Assembly: GCA_963204915.1 (NCBI GenBank)
Contig: CAUJHS010000080.1
Location: 1-64,000, forward strand
From: Planctomycetota bacterium
Lineage (GTDB): Bacteria > Planctomycetota > Planctomycetia > Pirellulales > Pirellulaceae
Length of the DNA: 64,000 nucleotides
Direction of reading: 5' to 3'
Below the pieces are notes generated by a model that had not been told where the DNA came from, did not search any database, and saw only the letters and a program-made list of their open reading frames with translations. This document shows, piece by piece, positions 18,727-28,100 of this stretch. Numbering within the stretch: position 1 is the stretch's first letter; each line of letters opens with the position of its first letter. The position numbers and the translations under genes were made by a program.

Positions 18727-19875
18727 CTACTCTTGAGGTCGTGTCTCGTTGGTTTTGGAGGCGCTCACGGCGCGCGTCGCCAACAACGCCTGCGTGGCCC
18801 AAGCCGTGGTTGACATTTGATGCGCGTAGCTGAACGCACCAGCCGGTCGTGTCGTTTCCCGCCAGGCGCCGTCTTCCAGTTGGTTCTCTACGAGCCAACG
18901 GCGCCCGCGGTCCAGGGCGGCCTGGACGTTGGCTTGCGGCTCAACCATCGAAAGCGCCAGCATGGCGATGGCGGTGTCGAACGTTTCCGGCGCCGAGATA
19001 ACATACGGTCCCCAACCGCCAGATTCGTTTTCGGCGGCGCGAAGCAATTCGACGCAGCGAAGGCGCTGCTCTCTTGCGTCGGCGTCTTCGGCGCCATGTA
19101 AACCAATGACAGTGGCCGAAGCATCCAAGACATTCTTCGGGCGCTGGGCGCGCAGCCACGCTTCGGCCTTGGCGATCGGCAGACGAAGCTCCTGGGTCTT
19201 CGCATCAGTTGAACGTTGCCGTCGATTTTCGTTTGCGCGGGTGGCAAGCGGCGCGAAATCTCGCGCCACAAGCGCAGGCGCTGGTTCTCCGACCGCCGCC
19301 TTGAGCGTTCGAAGGGCCAACACCGTGGCAAGATAGTTGCCGTAGGTCACCGGCGAGCCTAGCGCGCCTTGGGCGCCAACCGTCCACGAGCCGTTCTCTT
19401 CTTGTCCCGCCACAAGAATTGCCGCGGCGCGCTCCAGCGCCGCATGGCCGGTTCGCACATCACGGGCCTTGGCGGCCAGCGCGTCGACCAGCGCTGCCGA
19501 AAACTGAATGGCCGCCAGTATTTGCCCGCCGTCGCCTTCGTCCGTCGCGTTCGACTCCCATTGTTCAGGGCGCAACAGCCACGCCGTCGTATCGTCCAGA
19601 ACCTGCGGCGCCATGGCGTGTCCGAGTCGCTGGGCTACATATAAGACGCGAGCGCCGTCGCCATTGTTGTGGCATGAGTAACAGTTGTTCTCGGGCCGCC
19701 ATGCCGGCGACTCCTTTGCTAAGAACGCCACCGCTCGCGCGATCGCTGCATCGGCTCGGCTCGCGTCATTGTTCCGGTCGGTGGCGCGGAGCGTTTCCGC
19801 CGGCGCCATGCCAAGCATCGCAAGCCCAAGCACCGCCATCACCCGTCCCATGCGTAAAACCATCACCAGCGTCAT
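18727..19875 (-). CDS. exported prenyltransferase/squalene-oxidase-repeat protein with CxxCH motif
   Basis: A 382-residue exported protein. The ATG at 19875 has a strong AGAGGA sequence just upstream and opens a signal peptide (MTLVMVLRMGRVMAVLGLAMLG) cleaved near PAETLRA. An upstream extension of 25 codons is open but unlikely. Near the mature N-terminus is NNCYSCHNNG with CYSCH (65-69), a c-type haem attachment motif. The rest is alpha/alpha-toroid repeats as in terpene cyclases: QEENGSWTVGAQGALGSP, ENESGGWGPYV, QLEDGAWRETTRP. No DxDD or cyclase acid motif was seen, so cyclase activity is unlikely. Function unknown; covalent haem binding is possible but not proved by one motif. Confidence 0.75.
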   Translation of the reverse strand: MTLVMVLRMGRVMAVLGLAMLGMAPAETLRATDRNNDASRADAAIARAVAFLAKESPAWRPENNCYSCHNNGDGARVLYVAQRLGHAMAPQVLDDTTAWLLRPEQWESNATDEGDGGQILAAIQFSAALVDALAAKARDVRTGHAALERAAAILVAGQEENGSWTVGAQGALGSPVTYGNYLATVLALRTLKAAVGEPAPALVARDFAPLATRANENRRQRSTDAKTQELRLPIAKAEAWLRAQRPKNVLDASATVIGLHGAEDADAREQRLRCVELLRAAENESGGWGPYVISAPETFDTAIAMLALSMVEPQANVQAALDRGRRWLVENQLEDGAWRETTRPAGAFSYAHQMSTTAWATQALLATRAVSASKTNETRPQE

Positions 19876-20017
19876 CCATCCTCTAAACGTGCGAACCAAC
19901 CCGCCGCGGCCAACCCGTTCAATGTAGCCGCCTTCAGGGCGATGTCGCAAACGCCGCCACGCTCATCGAATTGAAAACGCTTGAGAGAAACCCTTGTAAG
20001 GGGCGAATTGCCTCACT

Positions 20018-20461
20018 TTACGACTCGGCGTGCGACGCAAAGGGCGGCGATGCATCGAGTTCCGCCAGGCTGTGAGCGACGCGCTCGCGCATGACTTGCG
20101 CCATCAGCGGATGCACGCCCAGCGGCTCCGTCACGACATACTTTACCCCGGGATGGCGTTGCGCCGACTCGGCCGCTAGTCGCGGAATGTCTTGCGTCGA
20201 GTGATTTCCCGGCAACAAAAAGTAGGGATGGACCACAATCAACCTGGCTCCTTGCGCAACACACCGGTCGAACGCCGTCGCCAGCGACGGCTCGGCCAAC
20301 TCCATGTGCGCCGGTTCGATAATGGGAAACTCGGCGTGCGCGCGGAACATCTCGATCACTTCCAGCAGCATCGCGTTACTTTCGGTTCGGCGCGAACCAT
20401 GATCCACCACAATCACTCCGATAGTTACCGACGCACGAGTCACGGCATCACGATCATTCAT
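20018..20461 (-). CDS. CbiX/SirB-type sirohydrochlorin chelatase-like protein
   Basis: A 147-residue single-domain chelatase of the short CbiX/SirB type, which inserts Co2+ or Fe2+ into sirohydrochlorin on the way to cobalamin or siroheme. Residues 14-30 read IGVIVVDHGSRRTESN, with the metal-binding His21. The second His is in VVHPYFLLPGNHSTQDIP (His79, His87). VDHGSRRxESN is close to the form in plant and cyanobacterial SirB. The ATG at 20461 (MNDRDAVT) is preferred; the frame is open 23 codons further upstream. No other tetrapyrrole gene is nearby, so the metal preference cannot be inferred from context. Confidence 0.85.
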   Translation of the reverse strand: MNDRDAVTRASVTIGVIVVDHGSRRTESNAMLLEVIEMFRAHAEFPIIEPAHMELAEPSLATAFDRCVAQGARLIVVHPYFLLPGNHSTQDIPRLAAESAQRHPGVKYVVTEPLGVHPLMAQVMRERVAHSLAELDASPPFASHAES

Positions 20462-20775
20462 GGTTCTTCGTCTCACGCGAGGGAAATTTCGCCCAAGTTG
20501 TTTTGTGCGGCTATTTCGTCCTACCCGCACTCGGAAGGCAATGTGCGGCGTCTCGGGTATTGCGCTGAGGATGGCGGCAAAATCTTGGAAATCGTCATCA
20601 CCATTTTAGTGCCGCCGCGCCCGTTGATCAGGGCGCGAACGCCGCATTTTGCAGGAAGCGGGCGACTTTCCCTGGTTTTCGCAGCCGTGCATGTAACAAA
20701 TAACGTTGAATTGCGCTTAGCGAGCCATCGCCGCCGTGCGGCGATACCCACGGCCCGTAAAAAGGATTCACGCGC
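20462..20775. other. intergenic region upstream of the ECF sigma gene
   Basis: About 314 bases between the divergent chelatase and sigma-factor genes. Both promoters must lie here, but no clear -35/-10 pair was recognised. A perfect 8-base stem with a 3-base loop lies at 20727-20745. An AAAAGGA ribosome binding site precedes the ATG at 20776. No RNA gene was seen. Confidence 0.4.
20727..20745 (+). promoter_or_regulatory. stem-loop in the leader of the ECF sigma gene
   Basis: ATCGCCGC and GCGGCGAT are perfectly complementary and enclose the three bases CGT. The hairpin lies 30 bases before the sigma-factor start codon and just before its ribosome binding site. It has no U-tract, so it is not a standard terminator. 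A role in leader folding is possible but unproved. Confidence 0.35.
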
Positions 20776-21393
20776 ATGATTCGTTCCACCGATTCGCGAA
20801 CGGTTTCAACCACGTTATTACACCGATTGAAAACTCAGGATCAAGACGCCTACGTGCGCCTACAGCACCTGTTTCACGCCACGGTGGCGCGGCGCCTAAA
20901 ACGCTTAGGCGTTGCCGCGGGCGATGTGGAAGACTTGACGCAAGACGTCTTCCTGCGCGTGTGGAAGGGGTTGGCGCGCTTTCAGCGCGATGGCCGAGAT
21001 GCATCGTTCCGCCGGTGGCTGCAAACGATCATCCGCCATGTGGCGATGGACTATTTCCAGCGCCCGCAACCGGGCCGAATTGGGACCGATCTGCTGGTGC
21101 AAATACCCGAGTCGCTTCCGGACGATGAAGCCATGTCGGAAAGGGCTGGCGAAGTGCACCGCATGTTGGAGATGGTGCGAGGCGATTTCGCCGAAAGCAC
21201 CTATCAGATTTTCGTGCGGTATTGGCTGCATGGACACGAAACCGACCGGCTCGCTCACGAGTACGGCATGACGAAAGGCGCCGTCCGAGCAGCGCGAGAC
21301 CGAGTGATGCGCCGCCTGCGCGAATCCTACTTTGATCTCTATGGCGAATGCGAGTGGCCGTTTGCCCGGCCCCTGCGCGTCGATTTCCCGTAA
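20776..21393 (+). CDS. ECF-type RNA polymerase sigma factor
   Basis: A 205-residue ECF sigma-70 family protein. Region 2 includes VEDLTQDVFLRVWKGLARFQ and the aromatic FRRWLQTIIRHVAMDYFQR. Region 4 is a helix-turn-helix at TDRLAHEYGMTKGAVRAARDRVMRRLRE. An AAAAGGATTC site precedes the ATG. It is followed after 13 bases by a gene whose protein has an anti-sigma-like zinc motif and a kinase domain, a pairing typical of planctomycetes. Promoter selectivity cannot be predicted. Confidence 0.93.
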   Translation: MIRSTDSRTVSTTLLHRLKTQDQDAYVRLQHLFHATVARRLKRLGVAAGDVEDLTQDVFLRVWKGLARFQRDGRDASFRRWLQTIIRHVAMDYFQRPQPGRIGTDLLVQIPESLPDDEAMSERAGEVHRMLEMVRGDFAESTYQIFVRYWLHGHETDRLAHEYGMTKGAVRAARDRVMRRLRESYFDLYGECEWPFARPLRVDFP

Positions 21394-21406
21394 CGGAGTT
21401 TACCCC

Positions 21407-23512
21407 ATGCACGACGGTTTAGTGCTCCGGGAAACCTCCCGCGCGCTAGCGCTGGTCGAAAACTGTCCTGCGGAAGCGGAGTTGGCGGACTTCGTTGAAG
21501 CCCGCCTCGCCGAGTCGCGCGTGGCGGAGGTCGCTGGGCATTTGGATGTCTGTCCCGAATGCGAAGGCGTCGTCGTGCGCCTCGAACGGGAACAGTGCGG
21601 CAGGTTCAAACGTCGCGACGATGCGTCGACTCTGCCGGAACTTTTAGCCTTGAAGCCCGGCCAAATTGCGGGCCTTCCTGCGCACGCGCCCGACCGGGGT
21701 CACGACGGGGCGTACGCGTTGGATTGCGTTCAAGTTGGCGACGAGATCGGCGATTGCCGGCTCTTGCGCGAACTTGGCCGCGGCTCCTTTGCGCGCGTGT
21801 TTCTCGCAGAGCAAACCTCGCTGCGCCGGTTGGTGGCGCTGAAGGTGTCGACGCGCCGCAGTATGGAGCCGGAATTGCTCTCGACGTTGGATCATCCGCA
21901 TATTGTGCGCGTGCATCATTATGACGAGCGCACGGCGGCGGCCGATGGTTTGCACTTGCTTTACATGCAGCACATTTCGGGGTGTACGCTCCAACAAGTC
22001 ATTGAACATGTGCAAAGCTTGCCGGCTCTGGAACGGTCGGGACAAGCCATACTGACCTTCGTAGAAGGCGAACTTCGCCGGCGCGGGGAATTAGGGCCCA
22101 GCGAAACGGCGTCCCGCAGCCCTCTGGCTCAACTCGATTGGCCGGCGACGGTGTGTTGGATTGGCGCGCGCCTGGCCCACGCCTTGCACTATGCGCACGA
22201 ACTCGGCGTACACCACCGAGACGTCAAGCCCGCCAATATTCTATTGACGCGCGACGGCGTTCCGATGTTGGTCGACTTCAACGTCAGTTTTGCCGCCGGA
22301 CGGGACGGAGCTTGCCCCGAGGATTATTTTGGGGGGAGCCTGCCGTACATGTCGCCGGAGCAACTGGAAACCTTCGCGGCCAAGGCCGGAGCCGAACAAG
22401 TTCAGGGCGCCTCCGACGTCTACTCGCTCACCGTGGTCCTGTGGGAGTTATTGACCGGCGAACGCCCCTTTCGCGCCGAAACCGTTCACGCCGCCACCAC
22501 GGTCGAGATCGCGGCGCGAATTCGCAGCGCCCATGGCGAGCCCTTCGCCGGTGCGGCGCCAGCGCACTTGCCTCGCGATTTTGACCTGTTGCTGCGTCGG
22601 GGGCTAGCGCCTGATCCGGCGCAACGCCCCGCCGCCAAGGCGCTGGGACGACAGCTCTATTTGCATAGTTTGCCGCAGAGTCCGAACATTCTGTTTCCGC
22701 CAATACCGCCGCGATGGCTGCGCTGCCTGGCGACGTTCCTGTATTTTACCGTGTTTTTGCTCCCAAACGCCCATTTGACGTTGTTGTCGATCCTCCATCA
22801 AATTCAGTTCACGCTGCGCAAGCCGGGTTGGGACAGCGATTATCTGCTGCGCGTCGAAACGCCCGCGGTCATTCTGGCGTGCAACGCGCTGGGCGTGATC
22901 GCCAACTTTTGCTTTGCGTGGCCAGCACTCAAGGTGATCTTGCGCCGCACGCCGCGAGAGGAAGTGGACGACGTCGAAACGTATGCCTGGGTGGGCTCGC
23001 GCATTTTGTACTGTGGCGCATTCAGCGGAGCGGTCATGCTTGCGCTGTGGATGGCCGGGGCCGTGGTGCTGCCTGGTTGGAACTGGCTGGCCGGCCCGCA
23101 AAGCAGTTTGGAATGGCGCAACTTTTGGGACTTCGTCGTTCCGCACGTTTTGTTTGGAATGATGGCCGCACCGGTGGTGTTCGTGGCGGTGACGTGGGTC
23201 GTGTTGCATGAACTGTATCCTCCGCTGTTGCCGTTCGTTGGCGCGTCGGGCTCGCGTTCCGCGCTGCCGCATGTCGAGCGACTGTTGCGCGTGAGCGCCA
23301 TCACCTTGGCGCTCACGCCGTACCTGGGATTACTAGCCCTGGCGCTGACCGACGCCGTGGACAATCGGTTCACGGCCACCGTAGCGGCCATGGGTATGGG
23401 CGGCTACGTGTTCGCCCTGGCCGCGTCGCCTTTCATTCGCGCTAGGCTGCGAATGATCGACCGCGCGCTCCTCCCACTGGACGAATGGGTTTGGCGGCGC
23501 GACTTGACGTAG
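21407..23512 (+). CDS. Ser/Thr protein kinase with anti-sigma-type zinc motif and membrane domain
   Basis: A 701-residue protein. Residues 40-52 carry GHLDVCPEC, an H45-x3-C49-x2-C52 motif like that of zinc-finger anti-sigma factors. The kinase domain spans about 115-430, with the glycine loop ELGRGSFARVF (122-132), Lys146 in VALKVS, and the catalytic HRD (270-272) in HHRDVKPANILL. The metal-binding DFG is DFN (290-292). The C-terminal third has about six membrane segments from AT-FLYFTVFLLPN onward. The ATG at 21407 has GGAG eight bases upstream and lies just after the sigma stop codon; an open extension into the sigma gene is rejected. The gene pair suggests that the kinase controls the sigma factor, either by binding or by phosphorylation. 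Confidence 0.85.
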   Translation: MHDGLVLRETSRALALVENCPAEAELADFVEARLAESRVAEVAGHLDVCPECEGVVVRLEREQCGRFKRRDDASTLPELLALKPGQIAGLPAHAPDRGHDGAYALDCVQVGDEIGDCRLLRELGRGSFARVFLAEQTSLRRLVALKVSTRRSMEPELLSTLDHPHIVRVHHYDERTAAADGLHLLYMQHISGCTLQQVIEHVQSLPALERSGQAILTFVEGELRRRGELGPSETASRSPLAQLDWPATVCWIGARLAHALHYAHELGVHHRDVKPANILLTRDGVPMLVDFNVSFAAGRDGACPEDYFGGSLPYMSPEQLETFAAKAGAEQVQGASDVYSLTVVLWELLTGERPFRAETVHAATTVEIAARIRSAHGEPFAGAAPAHLPRDFDLLLRRGLAPDPAQRPAAKALGRQLYLHSLPQSPNILFPPIPPRWLRCLATFLYFTVFLLPNAHLTLLSILHQIQFTLRKPGWDSDYLLRVETPAVILACNALGVIANFCFAWPALKVILRRTPREEVDDVETYAWVGSRILYCGAFSGAVMLALWMAGAVVLPGWNWLAGPQSSLEWRNFWDFVVPHVLFGMMAAPVVFVAVTWVVLHELYPPLLPFVGASGSRSALPHVERLLRVSAITLALTPYLGLLALALTDAVDNRFTATVAAMGMGGYVFALAASPFIRARLRMIDRALLPLDEWVWRRDLT

Positions 23513-23533
23513 CGCCGGTTTCACTTTGACAAA

Positions 23534-23893
23534 CTAACGCGCCCAGGCTGTTCGCGGGGGCGCGCCACGTGACGCCTGAACCACCGCCAGCGTGCGCACT
23601 ACGGCGCCGTAGGTCGTGAGAAAAACGACCTCGATCGGCACGTTCGGCGGCGCGAGATGTTGAGCAGTTTGTACCGCGACAAGACTGTCGGTCGAAATCT
23701 GGTTAACGCTCAGGAGACGCCAACCAGGCTGAGCGCCGAGAGCGTTTGTCGACGCGCCCGGTTGAACGCAGCGAACGATCACTTGGTCGCCGATTTGCTC
23801 CAACTCCAGTTCGAGCAAAGCCTCGGTCGCATGGGCAGGCAGCGCCATGAGCGAGAATGCGAACCATCCAAACATCAAAAAAGTACGCATCAT
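23534..23893 (-). CDS. small exported protein, PDZ-like
   Basis: A 119-residue protein with a clear signal peptide (MMRTFLMFGWFAFSLMALPAHA). The mature part has alternating strands and the segment GAQPGWRLLSVNQISTDSLVAVQT, which resembles the ligand loop region of PDZ domains. I do not recognise a family with confidence. The start has an AAGGAC site 11 bases upstream. It faces the kinase gene tail to tail. Confidence 0.6.
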   Translation of the reverse strand: MMRTFLMFGWFAFSLMALPAHATEALLELELEQIGDQVIVRCVQPGASTNALGAQPGWRLLSVNQISTDSLVAVQTAQHLAPPNVPIEVVFLTTYGAVVRTLAVVQASRGAPPRTAWAR

Positions 23894-23983
23894 GAATGTG
23901 ATGTCCTTGTGGCAGAGTTTTGTCCGAGCCCTGGTAAACAGGTTGAAACCAGAACTCCAGCGCGAAGCGATCTGATCTTTTTT

Positions 23984-24036
23984 CCAACGAAAACGCCGCC
24001 GTCAGGAGTTGCATTCCTGCGGCGGCGTTTCGTTGG
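23984..24036 (-). terminator. strong stem-loop terminator after the Gly-rich gene
   Basis: The arms AAACGCCGCCG and CGGCGGCGTTT (23991-24001 and 24020-24030) pair perfectly. An inner CAGGA/TCCTG stem extends them, and CCAACG/CGTTGG pairs the ends with one bulge. On the minus strand the stem is followed by TTTTCGTT. It begins 12 bases after the stop of the Gly-rich gene. Confidence 0.75.
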
Positions 24037-24047
24037 CTCAGCAACAG

Positions 24048-24389
24048 TTACCATCGACGCCCGTGGTTAGGAAAGCCTTGGCCGTAGGGCGACCAGGGGT
24101 TGCAAGGGCCTTGGGCGCCAGGTCCCCAACCTCCCGGAAAGGGGCTGGGCCCCCAAGGACCACCGGGGCCCTGCGGCGGATATGGGCCTTGATAACCACC
24201 TTGGCCATAACCGCCGCCATAGCCGCCGTAGCCACCGCCGCCGTAGCCGCCCAACGGGCACGGCGGATAATACTGAGCCAGCATTATCGAAGCCGGCTGT
24301 TCCGCTTGCAGCGAAGGCAGTTCACACAGCCCGTACGCCATGACGGCGATTCCTAACACCACCAACAACACTTTCGTAGCACGCTTCAT
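24048..24389 (-). CDS. small exported Gly/Tyr/Pro-rich protein
   Basis: A 113-residue protein. The ATG at 24389 (MKRATKVLLVVLGIAVMAYG) has an AGGAG site about eight bases upstream and starts a signal peptide. The mature part is a GGYGGGGYGGYGGGYG run, then PGGPWGPSPFPGGWGPGAQGPC. This composition suggests a disordered, possibly surface or matrix protein. An open extension of 24 codons is rejected because it would hide the signal peptide. Two mature Cys residues could form a disulfide. Function unknown. Confidence 0.65.
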   Translation of the reverse strand: MKRATKVLLVVLGIAVMAYGLCELPSLQAEQPASIMLAQYYPPCPLGGYGGGGYGGYGGGYGQGGYQGPYPPQGPGGPWGPSPFPGGWGPGAQGPCNPWSPYGQGFPNHGRRW

Positions 24390-24610
24390 GACACAACTCC
24401 TAAGGAGAAAAGAAGAGGGGAACACAACCTGCCGCGGTACACAACAAGCAAACCACAGCAAGACGAAACACCATCGAGTTGACCGTGACCGCGAAGCTGG
24501 GCTTCGCAGGTCTTGCGCCTAGGCCGCGGTTATGCGTGTTTTGCGGCGTATCAGGCGTTTGGCGGTCTACTAAGAACAACGGAGGCGCGTTACGCGAAAA
24601 TTTGATCCCG

Positions 24611-24844
24611 TTACGGCGTCGCGGCGATGGGGGAATTTGCCGCGCACGATGCGACCGTGACTACCACCGCCGACGCCAGCACAACCAGCACAAGCCAGGC
24701 TCGTCGCGAATGCTGCACCGGGGCGCTGTTCAGCAACGGCGCCAGGGATAGATTTTCCCAGCGGCAGTAAGCGGCAAGCTCCGGGTGCGAGGCTTCCATC
24801 GAAGGCGCTCGCGCTACTTGCCAAGGTGGAGGCGTAAGAAACAT
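24611..24844 (-). CDS. small putative membrane protein
   Basis: A 77-codon frame whose product has a hydrophilic first half (MEASHPELAAYCRWENL) and one membrane segment (AWLVLVVLASAVVVTVASC). The hydrophobic block looks like a real membrane helix and no other frame is plausible here. No strong ribosome binding site supports either the first ATG or the one at codon 16. It may be real, but could be a chance frame. Function unknown. Confidence 0.4.
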   Translation of the reverse strand: MFLTPPPWQVARAPSMEASHPELAAYCRWENLSLAPLLNSAPVQHSRRAWLVLVVLASAVVVTVASCAANSPIAATP

Positions 24845-25144
24845 GGGGCGAACCTTGTGGGAATGTCGACGGTGCGAACTTCACGCCGCCGTCTGGGTGG
24901 AGTGGCCAAGCCAATCTCGGCCCGCACAAGGATCAACCGCCGCGCGCCACGCGAAAAGAATTGGAACGCGAGCATTCCATGGCTCGCTCATCCAGGAGAC
25001 GCGTTTCGCGCCGTCGCGCGCGATGTCAAGAAAGTCTCCTTGGCCTGCTCTTGGGAGACTGAACCCATCGCGTCAAGAAACAACACAAGGACGAACCGTG
25101 AGGCTCGTCCTTGCGAAATGCGTTTGCGTTCAAGCTAACCGCGT
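24845..25144. other. intergenic region with hairpin 3' of the cadherin-like gene
   Basis: About 300 bases. The only clear structure is the stem-loop at 25087-25112 (listed separately). No RNA gene or further gene was recognised. Confidence 0.4.
25087..25112 (-). terminator. stem-loop after the 1238-residue dockerin protein gene
   Basis: AAGGACGA and TCGTCCTT pair perfectly, with two more G-C pairs inside one mismatch and a GTGA loop. On the minus strand it begins 33 bases after the stop and is followed by a T-rich GTGTTGTTTCTT stretch. A weak intrinsic terminator is likely. Confidence 0.45.
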
Positions 25145-28100
25145 TTACCAGGCGGCGAAGATCTGATCGACTGCGCCTTCGTACTCGCCTTCGGCTTCAC
25201 CTTCCGCGGCTTGTGCGGCTCCGGCCGCCGCCGAGAACTGGGCCGGCGTGCCTTCAAACCGCAACACCACACCGTTACCCATGCGTCCCATGAGCCGCAC
25301 GCGCGGGTCGGAATCAATGTTGATATTCGCCAGCGTAAAGACCTGGCCGCCAGCGGTGGTTACACGAATCGTCGCGGTTGAACCATCGGGGCTGACGGTC
25401 GCTTCAGCCCGCGCGAAATTGTCCCAACCGTCGAGGAACGAGAACCAATGTTCATTACCCAGGGCGCTACCCGCATTCGTGGCGATCTGGAAGCCGTTCC
25501 GGTCAGCCTGGCCGAAGAAATCGCGCGGGGTCACGAACTCCGCTCGCAAGCCCAACTCGCCAAAGTCGACGCGCTGCGGCGTTCCATTGACGTTGATCAC
25601 CATGCTATCGCCCACCACGCTCGTGCCGTTGACGGTGTCCCAGCCGTCGATCATGAACATCGGCTGTTCGGCCGAGATCGTGTATTGCCCGGCGGGCACG
25701 TTGTTGAAGCCATAGGCGCCTTGCGCGTTGGTGTCGGTGGTGAAAGTCTGGCCTGTCGTGTTGTTTCGCAGCGTGACGGTGACTCGGCCGAGACGACGTT
25801 CGTCGTTTTCCATCGCGCGGCTGGAGTCTTCATCGGTGTAAACGAACCCAGAGACGGCAGCGGCCGGCGTGCCGACGCGAATGGTAACCGTGGCCGTTTG
25901 TCCCGCCACTTGATACACAAACGTATCGGTGAACGACTGATTCAGCGGCGGCGTGTAGGTGAATGTGCCGTTCGCATTCAGCGTGAAGTTCGCAGCTCGG
26001 TCCGGAGCATCCACCAGCGTGACGGTCGAACCGGCGGGCACCGCGTCGTTGGTAAGTACATTCCCCGTGATAACTTGATTTACGTTGCCGGTGAATACGT
26101 CGTCCACCGCGTTGGCGCCGACGGTGATCGTTACCACCGCTTCGTTCGACGGAGCGCCGCCGTCGGTGGCGCGATAGCGGAAGGTGTCAGTCCCGAAGAA
26201 GCCCGTGTTAGGCGTATAGGTGAACGTGCCGTTCGCGTTCAGCGTCAGCATGCCGTTATCGGGGCTGTCGGTCAAAAACGCTTGAATGGTGTTGTCGCCT
26301 TCGGGGTCAATGTCGTTGCCCAACACGCCTTGCGGACGCGTGGTGATTTGCAGCGACGTACCCGCATCGACCGAGTAAGCGTCGTTCACCGCGACGGGCG
26401 TGCCGGCGCTGGGGTTTACGATCATCACGGTCTCGGCGTCGAAGCGAATATCGTCGGGCGAGAGCGCCGTGGGCGGATCCCACAGGTTGATCTCATGGCC
26501 CGGTTCATCGGCGGGGTCGGTGCTGATGACCGTCGTGCCGAACGCGTCGGCTTCGACAATCACGCTGAATAGCACAAACGGTCCGGCGCCGAGCGGGCCG
26601 GCGAACAGATCGGTTTGCGGCGAACCGACATCGCTGATGCCTAGGTCCGAGAGATCGCCGGGGTCGCGGAAGTCGGGGTTATTGTATTGCGGTCCGAAAA
26701 CCACCGGGCCGACAATGTCGATGTTCGGGTTCGACAGCACGAGGTCGACAAATGCGGAGAAGATGCCCAGCCCCAAGGGAGCTTCTTCTTCAGGACGCAA
26801 ATCCTGGATCGACACTTCAATGCGGAACTGCTGGCCCTGGTTTACTTGCGTCAGGCCGCCGGTCATCGGCAAGGTGTTGCCTGCCAGGTCGGTCAACCGC
26901 ACGTCGACCGCAACGGCTTGATCGAACGCCACGATATTCACAGTCACAGTGGCTGTGTCCGTCAGCGCGCCGTCGCTAATCGTGTAGGTGAAAGTCTCAC
27001 CTGGTTCGTTGCCTGGCGTATAAAGCAAGCTCAACCCGTTGGGAGCAATTTGCACGGAGCCGCCATTGGCGGGTTGGGTTACTGCGGTAATCGTCAGGGG
27101 GTCGCCGTCAGCGTCGGTATCGTTGGCCAGCACGTCCAGTGTGATTTGTGCGCCGCCTTCGAGGATCGGCGGATCGCCGGCTCGTGGGAAAATGTCGTCC
27201 ACCGCGTTCGGCGCATCGTTCGCCGGAATGATGTTCACCGTCACCGACGCACTATCGGTCGCGCCGCTACCATCGCGAATGGTGTAGGTGAATACGTCCG
27301 TGCCGTCGAAGTTCGCGGCCGGGGTGTACGTGACGTTCAAGTCGCCCGGATTGATGCTGACGGTCGACCCGCTGGGCAGCGTAATGGTGCGCTGGTTTTG
27401 CTGGGCGCCCGAGCTAAGACCAATGATCGTGCCCACAAGCGGCGTGGTGCCGTTGACATTGGTGTCGTTCTGCAAGAGCGCCAACGTGGTGGGGCCGGCG
27501 TCTTCGTTCACGTTGAACACGTCGGCCACGGCCCCGCGCGGCGCCACGACGTTCACGGTGAGCGTGCCGTAATCAATGGCGCTCGTCGGCACCGGATCCA
27601 ACTGACTGGGGCGCGATAAGACCGTTTGATGCTCCGGCACATCGGCCGCGTTGCCCGCGAACGTTACCGCCCCCAAGGTATTGGCTTGAAACACGGCTTC
27701 GAAAAACAGCACCGGGTTCGGGCCAAGCGGGTCCGTTTCGGGATTGGCGAAGAAGGTCTGGACGGCGCCCGCTTCGTCGATCAGGCCCATGTTGCCGTTG
27801 ACGATGAACCCGTCGACATTGGCCAACGTGCCGTCGGGCGTACCGTCGCCGTTTTCATCAATGTCTTGATAATCGGGACCGAAAAAGAATTCGCGGTTAA
27901 ACCCGTTCGGATTGGTCGCCGGGTCGTCGGGAAGCAACGTAACGCGGCTGGCGTCGTAGGTGAAGTCCAGATAACCTTGCACCACCCCGCGATCATCCGG
28001 AGGGGGCGCTTCGTCGCGCACGTCTTGAATGAACGCCCGCACGCCAAACGTTTCGCCTTGCTCGACCTCGGTGATTTGAAGGCCGGTATCGGGATCGAAC

